Of a stretch of DNA of 40,804 nt, positions 39,944 to 40,804 are shown in pieces. The translations under genes were made by a program, and so were the position numbers. Within the stretch, counting starts at the first letter, position 1. The number at the start of each line of letters is the position of its first letter. The DNA is from Acidobacteriaceae bacterium. GTDB lineage: Bacteria; Acidobacteriota; Terriglobia; Bryobacterales; Bryobacteraceae. Where the stretch lies: assembly GCA_903970405.1 (NCBI GenBank), contig CAJCIT010000044.1, positions 1 to 40,804 of the forward strand. The letters run 5' to 3'. The notes under the pieces are model-generated. The model was not told the DNA's origin. It did not search any database and saw nothing but the letters and a program-made list of their open reading frames with translations.

Positions 39944-40804
39944 GTGGAGCGGTTTTTTGTTCAGAGTTTCGGGTGCCGGGCGTCGCAGGCGGATGGCGAT
40001 GCGCTTACGGCTTCGCTCGAATCCACTGGCATGACTGCCGTGGCCGATCCGGTCTCCGCGCAGCTCATCGTGCTGAACACCTGCACCGTGACAGCGAGCG
40101 CCGATACCGAGGCGCGGCATCTGGTGCGGCGGTACCATCGCCAGAACCCTGAAGCCAAGATTCTGATTACGGGTTGCTACGCCCAGCGCGATCCCCAGGG
40201 CCTCGCCGCCATGGACGGCGTCACGTGGGTAGTGGGCAACTCCCATAAAACGGCGATTGCGGCATTGGTTGAGACCCAGATGACCGAGGCGTATCACGGG
40301 CGCGTGCTCGTGGGCGAGATGCCGTCGATCTATTCCGCGTCGGCCATCGCCGGTATTCGCGAGGACCGCACCCGGCCGAATCTGAAGGTTCAGGATGGCT
40401 GCAGCAATAAGTGCAGCTTCTGCGTTATTCCTTCAGTGCGTGGGCGCAGCCGGAGCGCGCCGCTGGAGGATGCGCTTGCGCAGATGAATCGCCTGGCGCC
40501 GCGATATGCCGAGGTTGTGCTGACAGGTATCAACTTGGGCCGTTGGGGGCGCGATCTGCCAGGCGGCCAGCGCTTTCCCGGCTTGGTGCGCGCCATTCTT
40601 GCTCAGACTCCGTTGCGCCGCTTGCGCTTGAGTTCCGTGGAGCCGATGGACTGGAGCGATGAGCTGATTGAACTGATGGCTCGGGAGCCGCGCATTGCGC
40701 GTCACGTCCACGCGCCGCTGCAATCGGGCTCAGATGCCGTGTTGAAGCGCATGTTTCGCAAGTACCGCACGCGCCATTATGCGTCACGGATTGAGCTGGC
40801 GCAT
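39944..40804 (+). CDS. MtaB-type tRNA methylthiotransferase (3' end outside window)
   Basis: The first 287 codons of a radical-SAM methylthiotransferase, starting at a GTG (39944) and running off the window. The N-terminal UPF0004 domain has its three cluster cysteines: Cys11 in QSFGCRASQ, Cys47 in VLNTCTVT and Cys78 in LITGCYAQR. The radical-SAM CxxxCxxC is CSNKCSFC (Cys153, 157, 160), followed by VIPSVRGRSRS and VVLTGINLGRWG, then HVHAPLQSGSDAVLKRM. The NTCTVT pattern and GINLG point to MtaB, which adds a methylthio group to threonylcarbamoyl-adenosine 37 in tRNA, more than to MiaB or RimO. It needs two 4Fe-4S clusters. No strong ribosome binding site is visible. Confidence 0.9.
   Translation, partial: MERFFVQSFGCRASQADGDALTASLESTGMTAVADPVSAQLIVLNTCTVTASADTEARHLVRRYHRQNPEAKILITGCYAQRDPQGLAAMDGVTWVVGNSHKTAIAALVETQMTEAYHGRVLVGEMPSIYSASAIAGIREDRTRPNLKVQDGCSNKCSFCVIPSVRGRSRSAPLEDALAQMNRLAPRYAEVVLTGINLGRWGRDLPGGQRFPGLVRAILAQTPLRRLRLSSVEPMDWSDELIELMAREPRIARHVHAPLQSGSDAVLKRMFRKYRTRHYASRIELAH

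Noticed and set aside
1-40804. CRISPR arrays, tRNA genes, insertion sequences and phage genes
   Set aside because: No regularly spaced direct repeats, no tRNA-like cloverleaf and no transposase or phage motifs were seen on reading through the window; small or diverged ones could be missed by eye.

Overview
The window reads as a GC-rich chromosomal segment from an Acidobacteriota, most likely a Solibacter/Bryobacter-type member of the Terriglobia. The grounds are a double-module ADOP-type permease (19541-21937), a VWFA-related acidobacterial protein (38603-39865), quinoprotein and haem-domain cytochrome types typical of the group, several Tat-exported enzymes, and short palindromic repeats between genes. 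There are no phage genes, transposases, tRNAs or CRISPR arrays. One structured RNA is clear: RNase P RNA (rnpB) on the minus strand at 38115-38497.

Layout. 1-1934: the end of a YVTN-type beta-propeller and a Tat-exported aldo/keto reductase. 1948-9343: a divergent sugar-acid or alcohol oxidation locus. Leftward are an SDR dehydrogenase, an MFS organic-anion importer and a small membrane protein. Rightward are a Tat-signal gluconate-dehydrogenase-type subunit 3, a GMC flavoprotein with a four-cysteine cluster motif, a di-haem cytochrome c and a PQQ-type quinoprotein. 9375-9911 is a frameshifted TPR pseudogene, followed by a repeat-rich gap. 10270-13979: a DinB-like protein, a large secreted M1-type metallopeptidase and an orphan DUF433 protein. 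14291-22384: an aldehyde dehydrogenase, then a leftward series of amidohydrolase, GH95 alpha-fucosidase, cupin, ADOP permease and CutA. 22433-25056: an FtsB-like protein, a TPR protein and an ABC-2 exporter pair. 25057-26812: an AT-rich palindromic leader and a DUF4143 ATPase. 26815-29155: a DUF2461 protein and a sodium/solute symporter. 29537-33140: a secreted TPR protein, then a two-gene unit of a D-serine-dehydratase-like PLP enzyme and a COG0523 GTPase. 33328-37808: a DUF2252 protein, an NRAMP-UspA fusion and an ExeA-type ATPase. 38115-40804: rnpB, the VWFA protein and the start of an MtaB-type tRNA methylthiotransferase.

How the genes may work together. In the 1948-9343 locus, periplasmic oxidation by the GMC/subunit 3 pair and the quinoprotein could feed electrons to the di-haem cytochrome. 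The resulting acids could enter through the MFS carrier and be handled by the SDR. The flavoprotein has no signal of its own and probably exits with its Tat-tagged partner. The PLP enzyme at 30916 keeps the His/Cys zinc ligands of its family and sits 8 bases before a CxCC-bearing COG0523 GTPase, which suggests an enzyme and metallochaperone pair.

The least explained signals are non-coding. One is a 316-base AT-rich region before the DUF4143 ATPase, with a 10-bp-arm inverted repeat and two sequence blocks repeated at exactly the same 174-base offset. The others are two families of dispersed palindromic elements: one with CTGAACCGCGCGCG-type arms (two copies and a degenerate third arm) and one with the CGCCAATC/GATTGGCG hairpin (two copies).
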